Source: an uncultured Lachnospiraceae bacterium
GTDB taxonomy: Bacteria > Bacillota > Clostridia > Lachnospirales > Lachnospiraceae
DNA: 43,113 bases
Direction of reading: 5' to 3'
NCBI GenBank assembly: GCA_944383835.1
Contig: CALWRE010000176.1
Location: 1 to 43,113, forward strand
In this document: piece by piece, positions 24,127 to 33,344 of the stretch
Numbering within the stretch: position 1 is the first letter of the stretch
How the letters are laid out: each line of letters opens with the position of its first letter
Position numbers and translations under genes: made by a program
Notes under the pieces: model-generated
Databases searched by the model: none
What the model saw: only the letters and a program-made list of their open reading frames with translations
What the model was told of the DNA's origin: nothing

Positions 24127-26040
24127 ATGAACAAAAAACGATGGCTGGCTATCCTGAAACGTCTGCATCCCACGGAAACAGTAACAAGCGAACAACTGGG
24201 GCGGGAACTCTCGCTCAGCAGCCGGACGGTGCGGAGTGAATGCAGAGAATTAAAGAACGTTCTGGAAAAAGAAGGTGCACATTTGATTTCCAGAACCAAC
24301 GCAGGTTATCTGCTGCAGGTCGAGGACGAAGAAAAGTACCGGCGTTTTCTGCGGTCACTGGAAGAAAGCGATGCGATCCCCGAGACGAGCGAGGAGAGAG
24401 TACAGTATCTTCTGGAGATCCTGTTAGCCAACAACGAAGAATATGTAAAATTGGAAGACTTATGCGACCAACTCTACATATCCAGATCGAGCCTGACGGT
24501 CTGCTTGAAGGAGGTTCGCGAACTTCTGGAGGCATATAACCTGAAACTGATTATGCGCCCGAGCTATGGCATCCGGGTGGAGGGAAGAGAGTTTGACCTG
24601 CGTCTCTGCCTGGCCGCTTACACCATAGACCGGAAGAATCCGGGGGATGAAGAGAAAAGGAAATCTCTGGAGACCATCGCTCGCTGTATCCGGGAGGGAC
24701 TGCAGGGTTCAGGCCTGCGTATCAGCGAGGTATCGTTTCAAAACCTGATTGTCCATATTTATATTGCACTGAAACGGCTGGGAGATAAAGCCCATGTCCC
24801 GCTGCGGGAGGAACAGCTGCGTCAGATTGAAAAGGAAGCGGAATTCCCTTATGCGGAAAAAATCGCCGCTTATCTGGAAAAAACCTTTGATGTAAAGATA
24901 CCTCGGACAGAGGTTGGCTATATTGCGATCCATCTGGCAAGCAAGCGGATTTTTGAGAATGCCGGCGCTTCGGAGAATCTGGTGATCGACGATGAGATTT
25001 ACGATATTGTGACCCATATGCTGGATGCAATTCAGGAAGGCTACAATATGGATTTTCACGACGACCTGGAGCTGCGGATGTTCCTGGCGGCCCACCTGGT
25101 ACCCTTTTCCGTCCGTATGCAGTATGACATGAACCTGAAAAACCCGATGCTGGGGGAGATCAAAAGCCATTATACCATGGCCTATCTGATGGCGACGACT
25201 GCCTGCAAGGTCCTGGAAGAACATTACCACAAGCATATACAGGAAGATGAAATCGGCTATTTTGCCCTTCCCATCAGCCTGGCTATGGAAAGACGGCGTA
25301 CAGAGATTGCAAAAAAGAACATTGTGGTGGTCTGTTCCACAGGGCGGGGCAGCGCACAGCTTTTACTCTATCAGATCCAGAGCCGGTTTGGGCGGTATCT
25401 GGATCGGGTGGAAACCTGCGACGTGCTGGAACTGCAGAATTTTGATCTTTCGGATATCGACTATATCGTCACCACGGTTCCGATACCGTTTTCGGTTAAT
25501 CGGCCGATTCTGCACATACGGGCTTTTCTGGAGAACACAGATGTGGATGCCCTTCAGTCGCTGTTAAGCGGCCGGGAGAGATCGTCTCTGGAAAAGTATT
25601 TTCACCCAGACCTGTTTATGGCGGGGGTGGAGGCAAACACGAAGAAGGAGGCCATCGAAGCGATAGTAGCGCAGATCGCCAGGGTAAAACCCATTCCGGA
25701 AGATTTTCTGGAGGCGGTCTTTGAAAGGGAACAGTTGGCGGTGACGGCTTTTGGCAACCGTGTGGCAATTCCTCATCCAAACCGTCCGCTGACAGACGAA
25801 AGCTTTGTCTGCGTCGCGGTTTTAAAAAATCCGATTCTTTGGGGCAAGCAGAAAGTACAGCTGGTCTTTATGCTGTCGCTGAAGAAAAACGGCGAGGATA
25901 TGCAGTATTTTTCATCGGTGACGTCGAAATTGCTTTTCAGCAGGGAATATGTAGGAGAATTGATTCGGCATCCTTCTTATTCCACGTTGATGGGCTTGCT
26001 GGAGAAAATCGAAAAAGAGGGAGAGAAAAGGAATGGATGA
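24127..26040 (+). CDS. PRD-containing BglG/LicR-type transcriptional regulator
   Basis: A 637-residue PTS-controlled activator. N-terminal HTH domains (about 1-60 and 90-150) are followed by PRD1 (His210, His269) and PRD2 (His323). An EIIB-like domain has Cys403 in VVCSTGRGSAQ, and an EIIA-like domain has His550 in VAIPHPN. The second PRD2 histidine is replaced by Pro382 in EIGYFALPIS, which changes how phosphorylation by HPr or EII proteins can act. Being DNA-binding rather than RNA-binding at the N-terminus, it should activate a promoter, most likely that of its own operon. Its stop overlaps the EIIA start by eight bases. A paralogue lies at 40878. Confidence 0.92.
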   Translation: MNKKRWLAILKRLHPTETVTSEQLGRELSLSSRTVRSECRELKNVLEKEGAHLISRTNAGYLLQVEDEEKYRRFLRSLEESDAIPETSEERVQYLLEILLANNEEYVKLEDLCDQLYISRSSLTVCLKEVRELLEAYNLKLIMRPSYGIRVEGREFDLRLCLAAYTIDRKNPGDEEKRKSLETIARCIREGLQGSGLRISEVSFQNLIVHIYIALKRLGDKAHVPLREEQLRQIEKEAEFPYAEKIAAYLEKTFDVKIPRTEVGYIAIHLASKRIFENAGASENLVIDDEIYDIVTHMLDAIQEGYNMDFHDDLELRMFLAAHLVPFSVRMQYDMNLKNPMLGEIKSHYTMAYLMATTACKVLEEHYHKHIQEDEIGYFALPISLAMERRRTEIAKKNIVVVCSTGRGSAQLLLYQIQSRFGRYLDRVETCDVLELQNFDLSDIDYIVTTVPIPFSVNRPILHIRAFLENTDVDALQSLLSGRERSSLEKYFHPDLFMAGVEANTKKEAIEAIVAQIARVKPIPEDFLEAVFEREQLAVTAFGNRVAIPHPNRPLTDESFVCVAVLKNPILWGKQKVQLVFMLSLKKNGEDMQYFSSVTSKLLFSREYVGELIRHPSYSTLMGLLEKIEKEGEKRNG

Positions 26041-26362
26041 AGCATATGAGATTGCGTTTGAGCTGATCCTGAGCGCGGGCAATTCCAAGTCCAATTCCAT
26101 GATGGCAATTCGGGCCGCAAGGGAATTTGATTTTGAGCAGGCGCAGGAGCTGTTAAGCAAGGCGGACGATGAATTTACCGCTGCCCATGAGATCCAGAAT
26201 AAGCTTATCCAGGCGGAGGCCAGAGGCGAGGGCAAAGAGGTAAATCTGATTATGGTTCACGCCCAGGATCATCTGAGTATGGCGCTGGAGACGCGCGACA
26301 ACGCCGGGGAGTTTTTAAATTTATACAAAATGATTTATGAATTGCAAAAGAAAAGCAAATAG
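26033..26362 (+). CDS. PTS lactose/cellobiose-family EIIA component
   Basis: A 109-residue all-helical phosphocarrier of the LacF/CelC type. The phosphorylated histidine is His76 in MVHAQDHLSMA, and the trimer-forming helices AIRAAREFDFEQAQELL and HEIQNKLIQAEARGEG are intact. It takes phosphate from HPr and passes it to the EIIB encoded four genes later. The ATG lies inside the end of the regulator gene, giving coupled translation. Confidence 0.95.
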   Translation: MDEAYEIAFELILSAGNSKSNSMMAIRAAREFDFEQAQELLSKADDEFTAAHEIQNKLIQAEARGEGKEVNLIMVHAQDHLSMALETRDNAGEFLNLYKMIYELQKKSK

Positions 26363-26373
26363 GAGGGAAAGTA

Positions 26374-27681
26374 ATGGAAAAGTTTATGAATGCAATGCAA
26401 AAAGTATTGATGCCAATTGCTAATAAGCTGAACGCTAACCGCTACATATTGGCCTTGCGCGACGGCTTTGTTTTGTCTCTGCCTTACACCATGGCAGGCT
26501 CCATCCTGACGGCCTTCCTGAGCGTACCGTTTTTGGCGGATATATTCGGGGAGGAGACAATGGCTGCGGTGCAGAGCTTCATGGCTCCGGCCAATCAGTT
26601 TTCCAATAGTATTATCTCGATATTTGTGGTAGTTGGTATCGCTTACAGCTTGGCAAAGCGTTATGAGCTGGACGCCCTTCATGGAGCGGCGGTGTCATTG
26701 GTAGGTTTCTTAATTACCTGCCCTACCGTCATCACAGCGGACGGAGGCGTGAGCCTGAGCAATGTGATCGATATGGGATATGTTGGGGCCAGAGCCATAT
26801 TTACGGCTATTATTATGGCGATTCTCTGCGTGGAGGTGTATCGCTGGGGAATTAAACACAAACTGGGAATTAAACTGCCTGCCGGGGTACCGCAGTCCAT
26901 CCAGAATTCCTTTAATGCATTTTTGCCTGCCGGCTTGACCATAATCGTCGCTTTGATCATCCGTCAGCTATTTTTGCTTACACCCCAGGGAAATCTCACG
27001 GATTTTGTATTCTACTGGGTACAGAGACCGCTTACCGGCCTAGTACTGAATTATCCCAGCATGCTGCTGCAAGGCGTACTGAATAACCTGTTCTGGTTCT
27101 TCGGCCTGCATGGCCAGACCATGACCAACAGTGTTTTCAGGCCGTTTATGCAGGCTGCAGCTACCGAAAATCTGGAGGCTTTGGCAGCTGGTTTGCCGCT
27201 GCCCAACATCTTTTCTTCGACTTTCCAGAATATATGGGTATTCTTTGGATTCTGGATTTCCGTTCCGCTGCTGATCGCTCTGTGGTTCTACCGTAAAAAG
27301 AGAAAAGACTGGGCGGGCGTGATGAAGATTGCTCTGATTCCGGGACTGTTCAATATCTATGAGCCGTTAATGTTCGGATTTCCGCTGGTGCTCAATCCCT
27401 ATATGTTCATCCCGATGATGCTGACGCCTCTTATTTCCGTTACAGTCGGTTACCTGTGTACGATTATTGGCATTTGCGGAATCCCTACGGGCGTATCGCT
27501 CCCGATTGTGACCCCTGTATTTATTTCCGGCGTACTGGGAACCAACACCCTGATGGCTGGCGTTATTCAGCTGCTGCTGATGATTCCGCTGGCTGCCATG
27601 TGGTATTTCTTCCTGTCGATTCAAGACAGGGCAGAGAGGCAGAGCGGTCTCTATGTGGAGGAGGAAAATGAGCAGAAATAA
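26374..27681 (+). CDS. PTS lactose/cellobiose-family EIIC permease
   Basis: A 435-residue membrane permease that binds and translocates the sugar. About ten hydrophobic segments are visible, with the family stretches FVLSLPYTMAGSIL, FWFFGLHGQTM and IYEPLMFGFPLVLNPYMFIP, the last close to the substrate site of the ChbC group. It follows EIIA by 11 bases behind AGGAGGGAAAGT. Lac-family EIIC proteins carry beta-glucosides, chitobiose, lactose and related disaccharides. The true cargo here is open because no 6-phospho-glycosidase accompanies it. Confidence 0.95.
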   Translation: MEKFMNAMQKVLMPIANKLNANRYILALRDGFVLSLPYTMAGSILTAFLSVPFLADIFGEETMAAVQSFMAPANQFSNSIISIFVVVGIAYSLAKRYELDALHGAAVSLVGFLITCPTVITADGGVSLSNVIDMGYVGARAIFTAIIMAILCVEVYRWGIKHKLGIKLPAGVPQSIQNSFNAFLPAGLTIIVALIIRQLFLLTPQGNLTDFVFYWVQRPLTGLVLNYPSMLLQGVLNNLFWFFGLHGQTMTNSVFRPFMQAAATENLEALAAGLPLPNIFSSTFQNIWVFFGFWISVPLLIALWFYRKKRKDWAGVMKIALIPGLFNIYEPLMFGFPLVLNPYMFIPMMLTPLISVTVGYLCTIIGICGIPTGVSLPIVTPVFISGVLGTNTLMAGVIQLLLMIPLAAMWYFFLSIQDRAERQSGLYVEEENEQK

Positions 27682-28711
27682 AATGTGCCGAGATAAGGTG
27701 CTGGGCGCTCTGTACGGGGCAGCCTATGGGGATTCGCTGGGAGCGGTGACCGAATTCTGCACGCGAAAGGAAATCGTGCAGGCGTTTCCCGCAGGATGTC
27801 GGGATTACGCGGCGTCGATCAGTCGGATTACCCGCGGGATTATGCCGGGGACAGTGACAGACGATTTCGGATCCAGCTGCTATTTCATGCGGGCCATCCT
27901 GCGGCACGGAGGCCGGTTTGACCGGGATATCGCTGTGGAGGCGGTACTCGACTGGTCGCAGGACGAGATTGTCTTTGCAAAATATGCGGGCCAGAATACG
28001 AAGGCGGCGATGGAACGGGTTAAACAGGGCATTATCATTGACGAAAACAGCAGACAGCAGCATTTCAGCCGTCAGAATACCAATGGAGGCGCCATGAAGG
28101 CGTCTCCGGCGGGGCTTCTGGCCTGTGGGGATCCGAAATTGGCGATTCAATATGCGTTGGATTTGTGCTGGCCCACCCATTATAACAGCGCTGCGGCTTC
28201 GGGGGCCTGCGCAATCGCCTGTGCCGTCTGCGAGGCGCAGCGGGAAGATGCCGCGCTGGATTCCATTTTTGAAAAAGCCATTGAAGGCGCGGAGCTCTCC
28301 CGCAGGCAGCTGGAGGCAGAGGGCGTGGAGGCTTTTGGGCCTTATGTCAGCAGAAGAATAGAGATGGCTGTTGAACTGGGGAGAAAGGCGCAGGGCTCAG
28401 AAATTTATGACTTGCTCAATGGCGTTATTGGAACAGGAATTTCCGTCCAGGAATCTGTCCCGGCAGTGTTTGCCATTATTGCGGCGAATAAAGGAGAATT
28501 CCTGTCGTCCGTCTGGTGTGCGGTCAATGCCGGCGGGGATACGGATACCATCGCGTCCATGACGGGAGCGATACTGGGCGGATATTGCGGGATCGATGCG
28601 GTTCCCCAGGCAGCCATTACAAGAATTAACGAGGCCAATCATTTCCTTGCGTTGCGCGAGACGGTGACGGAATATGCGGATCTAATTGAAAAGGAGTGTG
28701 ATAAAATATGA
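27668..28711 (+). CDS. ADP-ribosylglycohydrolase (ARH/DraG) family enzyme within a PTS operon
   Basis: A 347-residue all-helical hydrolase of the ARH family (COG1397, PF03747). The first metal site is GDSLGAVTEF and T64-D65-D66 in GTVTDDFGSS; the second is D291-T-D293-T294 in NAGGDTDTIAS. Both match the two-Mg/Mn centre of DraG and ARH3, so it should be active. The usual residue after TDD is Thr, here Phe67. ATG 27668 follows GGAGGAGGAAA and overlaps the EIIC stop by 14 bases; an earlier in-frame ATG at 27653 has no better site. It sits between EIIC and EIIB, overlapping the latter by four bases, in the place of a phospho-glycosidase. It may cleave the imported phosphorylated glycoside or a riboside, or remove ADP-ribose from a protein. 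Confidence 0.88.
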   Translation: MSRNKMCRDKVLGALYGAAYGDSLGAVTEFCTRKEIVQAFPAGCRDYAASISRITRGIMPGTVTDDFGSSCYFMRAILRHGGRFDRDIAVEAVLDWSQDEIVFAKYAGQNTKAAMERVKQGIIIDENSRQQHFSRQNTNGGAMKASPAGLLACGDPKLAIQYALDLCWPTHYNSAAASGACAIACAVCEAQREDAALDSIFEKAIEGAELSRRQLEAEGVEAFGPYVSRRIEMAVELGRKAQGSEIYDLLNGVIGTGISVQESVPAVFAIIAANKGEFLSSVWCAVNAGGDTDTIASMTGAILGGYCGIDAVPQAAITRINEANHFLALRETVTEYADLIEKECDKI

Positions 28712-29016
28712 GGATCATGTTGGCATGTGCTCTGGGTATGTCCACCGGAATGCTGGTGGAGCGGATGCGTGAGGCGTCGAAAAAGGCAGGCAGAGAGGAT
28801 GAAATCTGGGCGGTGGATGTAGGCTCTGTGGATAAAAACGCGGGGAAATTTGATGTTTTGCTTTTGGGGCCTCAGGTCACCTATATGCTGGCGGATATGC
28901 AGAAAAAATATGGCTCTCAGGTGCCGGTGGCTCTCATCAAGCCGGTGGATTACGGTCGGCTGAATGGGGAAGCGGTGCTAAAGCTTGCGGATACCCTGGT
29001 AAAGGAAAAAAAGTAA
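28708..29016 (+). CDS. PTS lactose/cellobiose-family EIIB component
   Basis: A 102-residue EIIB protein. It begins MRIMLACALGMSTGMLV, with the phosphorylated Cys7 in the P-loop-like motif CxxGMSTG. LLLGPQVTYMLADMQKKYG is the usual second half. It moves phosphate from EIIA to the incoming sugar bound by EIIC. Placing EIIB last, after an unrelated enzyme gene, is less common than the EIIB-EIIC-EIIA orders. A strong terminator follows at 29057. Confidence 0.95.
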   Translation: MRIMLACALGMSTGMLVERMREASKKAGREDEIWAVDVGSVDKNAGKFDVLLLGPQVTYMLADMQKKYGSQVPVALIKPVDYGRLNGEAVLKLADTLVKEKK

Positions 29017-29056
29017 AGGCGGTCCCCTATGGGCTGGGCATATAGTGGCTCTGATT

Positions 29057-29095
29057 ATTGCCAAACGAGCGCTGCGAAGGTTCGTTTGGCAATTT
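29057..29095 (+). terminator. Terminator of the PTS-ARH operon
   Basis: A perfect 12-bp stem joins 29057-29068 (ATTGCCAAACGA) and 29082-29093, with a 13-base loop, and is followed by TT. Confidence 0.8.
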
Positions 29096-29132
29096 GCCGT
29101 CTTATGTTTCCGTTTTATGGGCAGCGCCGGAA

Positions 29133-29161
29133 TTGCTTTTTCCCGAGGAGATTGCTATAAT
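29133..29161 (+). promoter_or_regulatory. Promoter of the HD-domain gene
   Basis: TTGCTT (29133-29138), 17 bases, TATAAT (29156-29161). The leader contains a perfect 8-bp hairpin, ATGCCCGC-TGGC-GCGGGCAT (29175-29194), ahead of the ribosome site. Confidence 0.75.
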
Positions 29162-29225
29162 AAAACAAATCTTTATGCCCGCTGGCGCGGGCATCACTAA
29201 CCATGGAAGACGAGGAGGAGATAAA

Positions 29226-29807
29226 ATGCGCCTGACAAGAGAGGATGCGTGGAAACTGTTTCGGGAGTACAATGAGAGCGATTCGCTGGTAAAGCATGGC
29301 CTGGCCGTGGAAGGCGTAATGCGCCGTTTTGCCCGCCGCTACGGGGAGGGCGAGGAGAAGTGGGGGATTGTAGGCCTTCTGCACGATCTGGATTATGAGA
29401 AGTACCCCGACGAGCACTGCATCAAGACCCAGGAGATTATGCGGGAGCGCGGCATTGACGAGGATTATATTCATGCCGTGGCCAGTCATGGCTATGGGCT
29501 CTGCTGCGATGTGAAGCCGGAGGAGACGATGGAATGGGTGCTTTATACCATCGACGAGCTGACCGGCCTGGTGACGGCGGCAGCCCTGATGCGTCCGTCG
29601 AAAAGCGTCATGGACATGGAGGTTAAGTCTGTCCGCAAAAAGTTTAAGGACAAGCACTTTGCGGCCGGCGTCAACCGCGAGGTCGTGACAAAGGGAGCCG
29701 AAGTGCTGGGCCTTTCCCTCGACGAGGTGATCGAAGAGACGATCCTCGGCATGCGGGATGTGGCGGAGGCCATCGGCCTGGAAATGCACGAAGCGCCCCA
29801 GGGCTGA
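29226..29807 (+). CDS. HD-domain (HDIG-type) phosphohydrolase-like protein
   Basis: A 193-residue single HD domain. Metal ligands are His24 (VKHGL), His53-Asp54 (LLHDLDYEKYP), a further His at 64, a His in VASHGYG, and an Asp in YTIDELTG. This set is typical of the HDIG family, metal-dependent phosphohydrolases usually acting on nucleotides. ATG 29226 is chosen because of the GAGGAGGAGATAAA ribosome site and the promoter at 29133; the longer open frame starts upstream of that promoter. It is monocistronic, and no specific substrate can be named. Confidence 0.88.
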   Translation: MRLTREDAWKLFREYNESDSLVKHGLAVEGVMRRFARRYGEGEEKWGIVGLLHDLDYEKYPDEHCIKTQEIMRERGIDEDYIHAVASHGYGLCCDVKPEETMEWVLYTIDELTGLVTAAALMRPSKSVMDMEVKSVRKKFKDKHFAAGVNREVVTKGAEVLGLSLDEVIEETILGMRDVAEAIGLEMHEAPQG

Positions 29808-29830
29808 AACCGGCGGTTTGCATTGTGTTT

Positions 29831-30052
29831 TCAGGTCGTCTCATACTGCTTGACGCATTTGAGCAGGAACTGATAGCGCAGCTGGGCGGCCTTCCATTCA
29901 TAGATATAGCAGTCCACCAGAGCGGGATCCACTGCCTGCTCGAAGTTAGACAGGGCGCAGTCGATGACGCCCTTTGTGTGGAGCAGTTCTTTGTGCAGGC
30001 TGTCTAACTCGGCCTGCTTCTTTAATTTTGCTTCTTTTTCCTGTTTGGTCAT
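29831..30052 (-). CDS. YaaL/DUF2508-family small protein
   Basis: A 73-residue helical protein. It begins with a Lys/Glu-rich stretch and carries the family pattern NFEQAVDPALVDCYIYEWKA followed by AQLRYQFLLKCVK. B. subtilis YaaL, near recR, belongs to this family; no function is established. ATG 30052 is preferred to the GTG at 30064 because GAGGTGG is correctly placed before it. A minus-strand TATAAT (30088-30093) lies just upstream. Here it is not next to recR. Confidence 0.8.
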   Translation of the reverse strand: MTKQEKEAKLKKQAELDSLHKELLHTKGVIDCALSNFEQAVDPALVDCYIYEWKAAQLRYQFLLKCVKQYETT

Positions 30053-30064
30053 CTCGCTTACCAC

Positions 30065-30411
30065 CTCACTGTCTTATCGCTAATTCTATTATAATCCAGA
30101 ATTGGCAGGTCTATTCAAGTATTGGGAAAATATGTTTTTTATTTTTTTGAAAAATACCGCTTGACAAGCGGGGGATTATCTGCAATAATATCAGTAACAT
30201 ATCAGTTTCGGATATATATTTTATTTTTCTATTTCTATTTCATTTGACAGTGTCCGCCGGACGGACGCATTCAGACCCGGTTTCCGGGGAGATTTTCACT
30301 TTTCATTTTTTCTAAACTGCAGAGGCGTGTGTTTTTTGTGCTGTTCTGTCATGTTCTGCCATTCTGTCCTGAGAGGTAAGAAGTAAGGGAGCAGTATGGA
30401 AAGGAGGCAGT
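30065..30411. other. Intergenic leader between DUF2508 and the Tad operon
   Basis: These 347 bases are AT-rich with no ORF. They hold divergent promoters for the DUF2508 gene and the Tad operon. The Tad leader of about 215 nt contains small GC-rich hairpins (GTCC-GCC-GGAC near 30251 and CCCGG-TTT-CCGGG near 30276). I could not match them to a known riboswitch. Confidence 0.5.
30161..30189 (+). promoter_or_regulatory. Promoter of the Tad pilus operon
   Basis: TTGACA (30161-30166), 17 bases, AATAAT (30184-30189). It would give a leader of about 215 nt before the TadZ-like start at 30412. Confidence 0.65.
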
Positions 30412-31410
30412 ATGTGGTCTGGTATTGTTGCGGTCTGGGACAGGGACCGGAAGTATGCCGCCAGGCTGAGCGGATATCTGCGCGGGCGGGGCAGCTGTCC
30501 TTCCCAGGTGGTTTGCTTTGAGGAAGAGGAGCGGCTTCGGTCGGCGGTGGAAAGGGGGCAGGTGGCCGTGGCCCTGGCGGGAAGGCCTGTGGCCGACAGC
30601 GAATGGCTGAAGCCTGCGGCTGTCTTGACCCTGACGGAGGGGAGGGAGGCCAGGGCCGGCACAGTCTGTAAGTATCAGCCGGCGAGGCAGATCGCCCGCT
30701 CTCTGATGGAGCTGGGCCTGTGGAAGGAGCCGGGCCGACCGACTGCCCTTCGCGCAGCCAGGGTTCGGGGAATCTATTCTCCGCTGGGAGGCTGTCTTAA
30801 GACCTCCTTGGGGCTGGTGATGGGGAGCCTGTTGGCGGAGGAGAGAAGCAGTCTTTTTATCAGCCTGGAGGCCCATTCCGGCTTTCGCACCCTCTTTGAG
30901 AGGCAGTATCCCGTGGACTTATCGGATCTCTTCGCCCTGATGCGAAGGGACGGAGATCTGGCCGACGGGCTGCCGGGGGCTCTGCAGTCTTTTGGCAGGC
31001 TGAAATATATTCCGCCGGTGATCTGGCCCGAGGATATCCGGGAGGCGGAACTCATGGAGCTAAAAAAGCTTCTGACGGCCCTGACCCATCTGGGGCAGTT
31101 TGAGGAGGTGGTGATCGATGTGGGTCTGGATCTGGCCCGGCCGGAGGAGGTGCTCTCCTGGTGCGACCGTATCTACCGGCCGGAGAAGGACGACGCTTTC
31201 TCCCTGGCGAAGTCCGCCGAGTACGACGCCTATCTGCGGGACAGCGGGAGAGAGGAGCTTCTGGGCCGGATGAAGCGGATCGAGCTGGGGTGCCTCTGCG
31301 CTGAGGCCTATAACGGAAGGCTGACCCAGTGGCAGAGGTGGGAGCAGATGATTCCCCTGGTGCGCCGGCTCCTGGACGGAGAGGAGGGGGAGGATGCGGG
31401 GGACGATTGA
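30412..31410 (+). CDS. TadZ/CpaE-like pilus localisation protein with degenerate ATPase motif
   Basis: A 332-residue protein leading the Tad operon. Residues 1-110 resemble a degenerate receiver-like domain. The rest resembles a MinD/ParA-type ATPase, beginning GIYSPLGGCLKTSLGL (about 125-140). The usual deviant Walker A is GGxGKTT; here it reads GGCLKTS, with the second glycine lost, so ATP binding may be weak. TadZ proteins position the pilus machine in the cell. The ATG follows GGAAAGGAGGCAGT, and the end overlaps cpaF by 17 bases. The assignment relies mostly on position and the P-loop context. Confidence 0.7.
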   Translation: MWSGIVAVWDRDRKYAARLSGYLRGRGSCPSQVVCFEEEERLRSAVERGQVAVALAGRPVADSEWLKPAAVLTLTEGREARAGTVCKYQPARQIARSLMELGLWKEPGRPTALRAARVRGIYSPLGGCLKTSLGLVMGSLLAEERSSLFISLEAHSGFRTLFERQYPVDLSDLFALMRRDGDLADGLPGALQSFGRLKYIPPVIWPEDIREAELMELKKLLTALTHLGQFEEVVIDVGLDLARPEEVLSWCDRIYRPEKDDAFSLAKSAEYDAYLRDSGREELLGRMKRIELGCLCAEAYNGRLTQWQRWEQMIPLVRRLLDGEEGEDAGDD

Positions 31411-32620
31411 GGAACTCTGCCGCAGGGAGATACTGGAGAGGGCCGCCAGAGCCGAGGAGTTGAGCGACGGCAGCCTCTACCAGGTGATCGACGAGGTGAT
31501 GGGGGAGATGGCGAAGGAGCATTATCTGCCCCTTTCGGAGCGGACCTCCATGCGCCGCCGCCTTTTTGATTCCTTCCGGCGGCTGGACATCCTGCAGGAG
31601 CTTTTGGAGGACGATTCCATCACGGAGATTATGGTCAATGGACACAGGAATATCTTCGTGGAAAGGGATGGGAAGGTTTTTCGCTGGGACAGTTGTTTTG
31701 AGAACCGGCAGAAGCTGGAGGATGTGATCCAGCAGATCGTAGCCAGGGTAAACCGGGTGGTGAACGAGTCCTCCCCGATTGTGGACGCCAGGCTCCCCGA
31801 CGGATCCCGTGTCAACGTGGTGCTGCCGCCGATATCCCTGGACGGCCCGGCGCTGACGATCCGAAAATTTTCCCGAAAACCGATCACGATGGATCAGCTG
31901 ATCCGCTGTGGCTCCATCGGGGAGGAGCCGGCGGCCCTTCTGCGGCTTTTGGTAAAGGCCCACTACAACATATTCATATCCGGGGGAACCGGTTCAGGCA
32001 AGACTACATTTCTTAATGCGCTTTCGCAGTATATTCCCAATCAGGAACGTGTGATTACCATAGAGGACTCGGCGGAGCTGCAGCTTTTGGAGCAGCCGGA
32101 TTTAATTCGTCTGGAGACCAGGAGCGGCGTGGGCGAGGGCATTTCCATCCGTCAGCTAATCCGCTGCAGCCTGCGGATGAATCCGGACCGGATTATTGTG
32201 GGCGAGGTGAGAGGGGAGGAGGCCCTGGACATGCTCCAGGCCATGAATACCGGCCATGACGGTTCCCTGAGCACCGGCCATGCCAACAGCCCGTCGGATA
32301 TGCTGATGCGTTTGGCGACGATGGTACTGATGGGGGCGGAGATTCCCCTGGCCGCCATCAACAGCCAGATCGGCTCGGCCATTGATATCCTGGTGCATCT
32401 GGGAAAGCTCCGGGATGGGAGCAGGAAGGTTTTATCTATAATGGAGGTGGACAATGATGGAATGGGAGGAATACGGCTTTCCCCGCTCTATGAGTTTGAA
32501 GAGACGGGGACCGACGAGGACGGCAGGGTCTGCGGACGCTGGAAAAAGCAGGCGCAGGGCCCGGCCGACACCCGAAAGCTCATCCTGGCAGGATGCAAAG
32601 ATCTGCTACAGGGAATATAA
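31394..32620 (+). CDS. CpaF/TadA pilus assembly ATPase
   Basis: A 408-residue type II/IV secretion ATPase that powers Flp pilus assembly. The N-terminal domain has [19 protein letters not shown], then [21 protein letters not shown]. Walker [10 protein letters not shown] spans 197-205, the Asp box is [10 protein letters not shown], Walker B is [18 protein letters not shown], and the His box is [13 protein letters not shown]. All are canonical. It works with the TadB and TadC membrane platform encoded next. Its last 167 bases overlap the open frame of tadB. Confidence 0.95.
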   Translation: MRGTIEELCRREILERAARAEELSDGSLYQVIDEVMGEMAKEHYLPLSERTSMRRRLFDSFRRLDILQELLEDDSITEIMVNGHRNIFVERDGKVFRWDSCFENRQKLEDVIQQIVARVNRVVNESSPIVDARLPDGSRVNVVLPPISLDGPALTIRKFSRKPITMDQLIRCGSIGEEPAALLRLLVKAHYNIFISGGTGSGKTTFLNALSQYIPNQERVITIEDSAELQLLEQPDLIRLETRSGVGEGISIRQLIRCSLRMNPDRIIVGEVRGEEALDMLQAMNTGHDGSLSTGHANSPSDMLMRLATMVLMGAEIPLAAINSQIGSAIDILVHLGKLRDGSRKVLSIMEVDNDGMGGIRLSPLYEFEETGTDEDGRVCGRWKKQAQGPADTRKLILAGCKDLLQGI

Positions 32621-33341
32621 GCTGTCCTGGAAGGAATGGCTGCTCTACGGGGCGGCAGGGGAGGCTCTTGCGGTGCTGATCGATTTTATTTTTTACCGCA
32701 GCCTGGTCTTTTTGCTTTTGCTTTCGCCCCTGGCGGTGATTTTCCCCTGGGCGATGCGGGGGAGGCTGGCAAAGAAGCGGAGGGACAGGCTGGGCGTGCA
32801 GTTTAGGGACGCTGTTTTGGCCTTATCTTCGGCCCTGCAGGCGGGATATTCGGTGGAGAACGCCTGGAGGGAGGCCTATGAGGAGATGGCCTGCGTCTAC
32901 GGGGAGGAGGGGATGATCACCCGGGAATTTGCCCGGATGGTGCGGGCCATCGAGGTCAATGAGACGCCGGAATCGGTGATCAGCGAGTTCGCCGCCCGCT
33001 CGGGGCTCCCTGAGGCGGAGAGCTTTGCCGAGGTTTTCTGCCTGGCCAAGAGAAGCAGCGGGGATCTGGTGACGGACATGGACAATACGGCGCGGACCAT
33101 CAGCGAAAAGCTGCGGGTGCGGGAGGAGATTGCGACGCTGACGGCGGCCAAGCAGCTGGAGGAAACGGTGATGACCTTTATCCCGGCGGGAATCATCCTC
33201 TATCTCAATTTTTCCTTCGATGGGTTTATGGATGTGCTCTATCAGGGGCTGGCGGGGAGGGCGGTCATGACGGTCTGCCTGCTCATCTATGGGGCGGCGG
33301 TTCTTTTGGGGTTTTATATGGTGCGGGAAGAGAGGTGGTAA
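32454..33341 (+). CDS. TadB-like inner platform protein (T2SF domain)
   Basis: A 295-residue membrane protein. Helices near 70-105 are followed by a cytoplasmic T2SF domain ([28 protein letters not shown] through [27 protein letters not shown]) and two C-terminal helices. ATG 32454 follows GGAGGTGGACA, but that sequence is also cpaF coding. From there the first 55 or so codons overlap cpaF in another frame and read as Arg/Ser-rich residues unlike other TadB proteins. The homologous part starts at about [11 protein letters not shown], and no ATG, GTG or TTG exists there; 32490 is the nearest alternative start. Confidence 0.85.
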   Translation: MMEWEEYGFPRSMSLKRRGPTRTAGSADAGKSRRRARPTPESSSWQDAKICYREYKLSWKEWLLYGAAGEALAVLIDFIFYRSLVFLLLLSPLAVIFPWAMRGRLAKKRRDRLGVQFRDAVLALSSALQAGYSVENAWREAYEEMACVYGEEGMITREFARMVRAIEVNETPESVISEFAARSGLPEAESFAEVFCLAKRSSGDLVTDMDNTARTISEKLRVREEIATLTAAKQLEETVMTFIPAGIILYLNFSFDGFMDVLYQGLAGRAVMTVCLLIYGAAVLLGFYMVREERW

Positions 33342-33344
33342 AGG

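Noticed and set aside
30190-30411. Cyclic di-GMP riboswitch in the Tad operon leader
   Set aside because: The small hairpins do not show the conserved GEMM core, so only a structured leader is reported.
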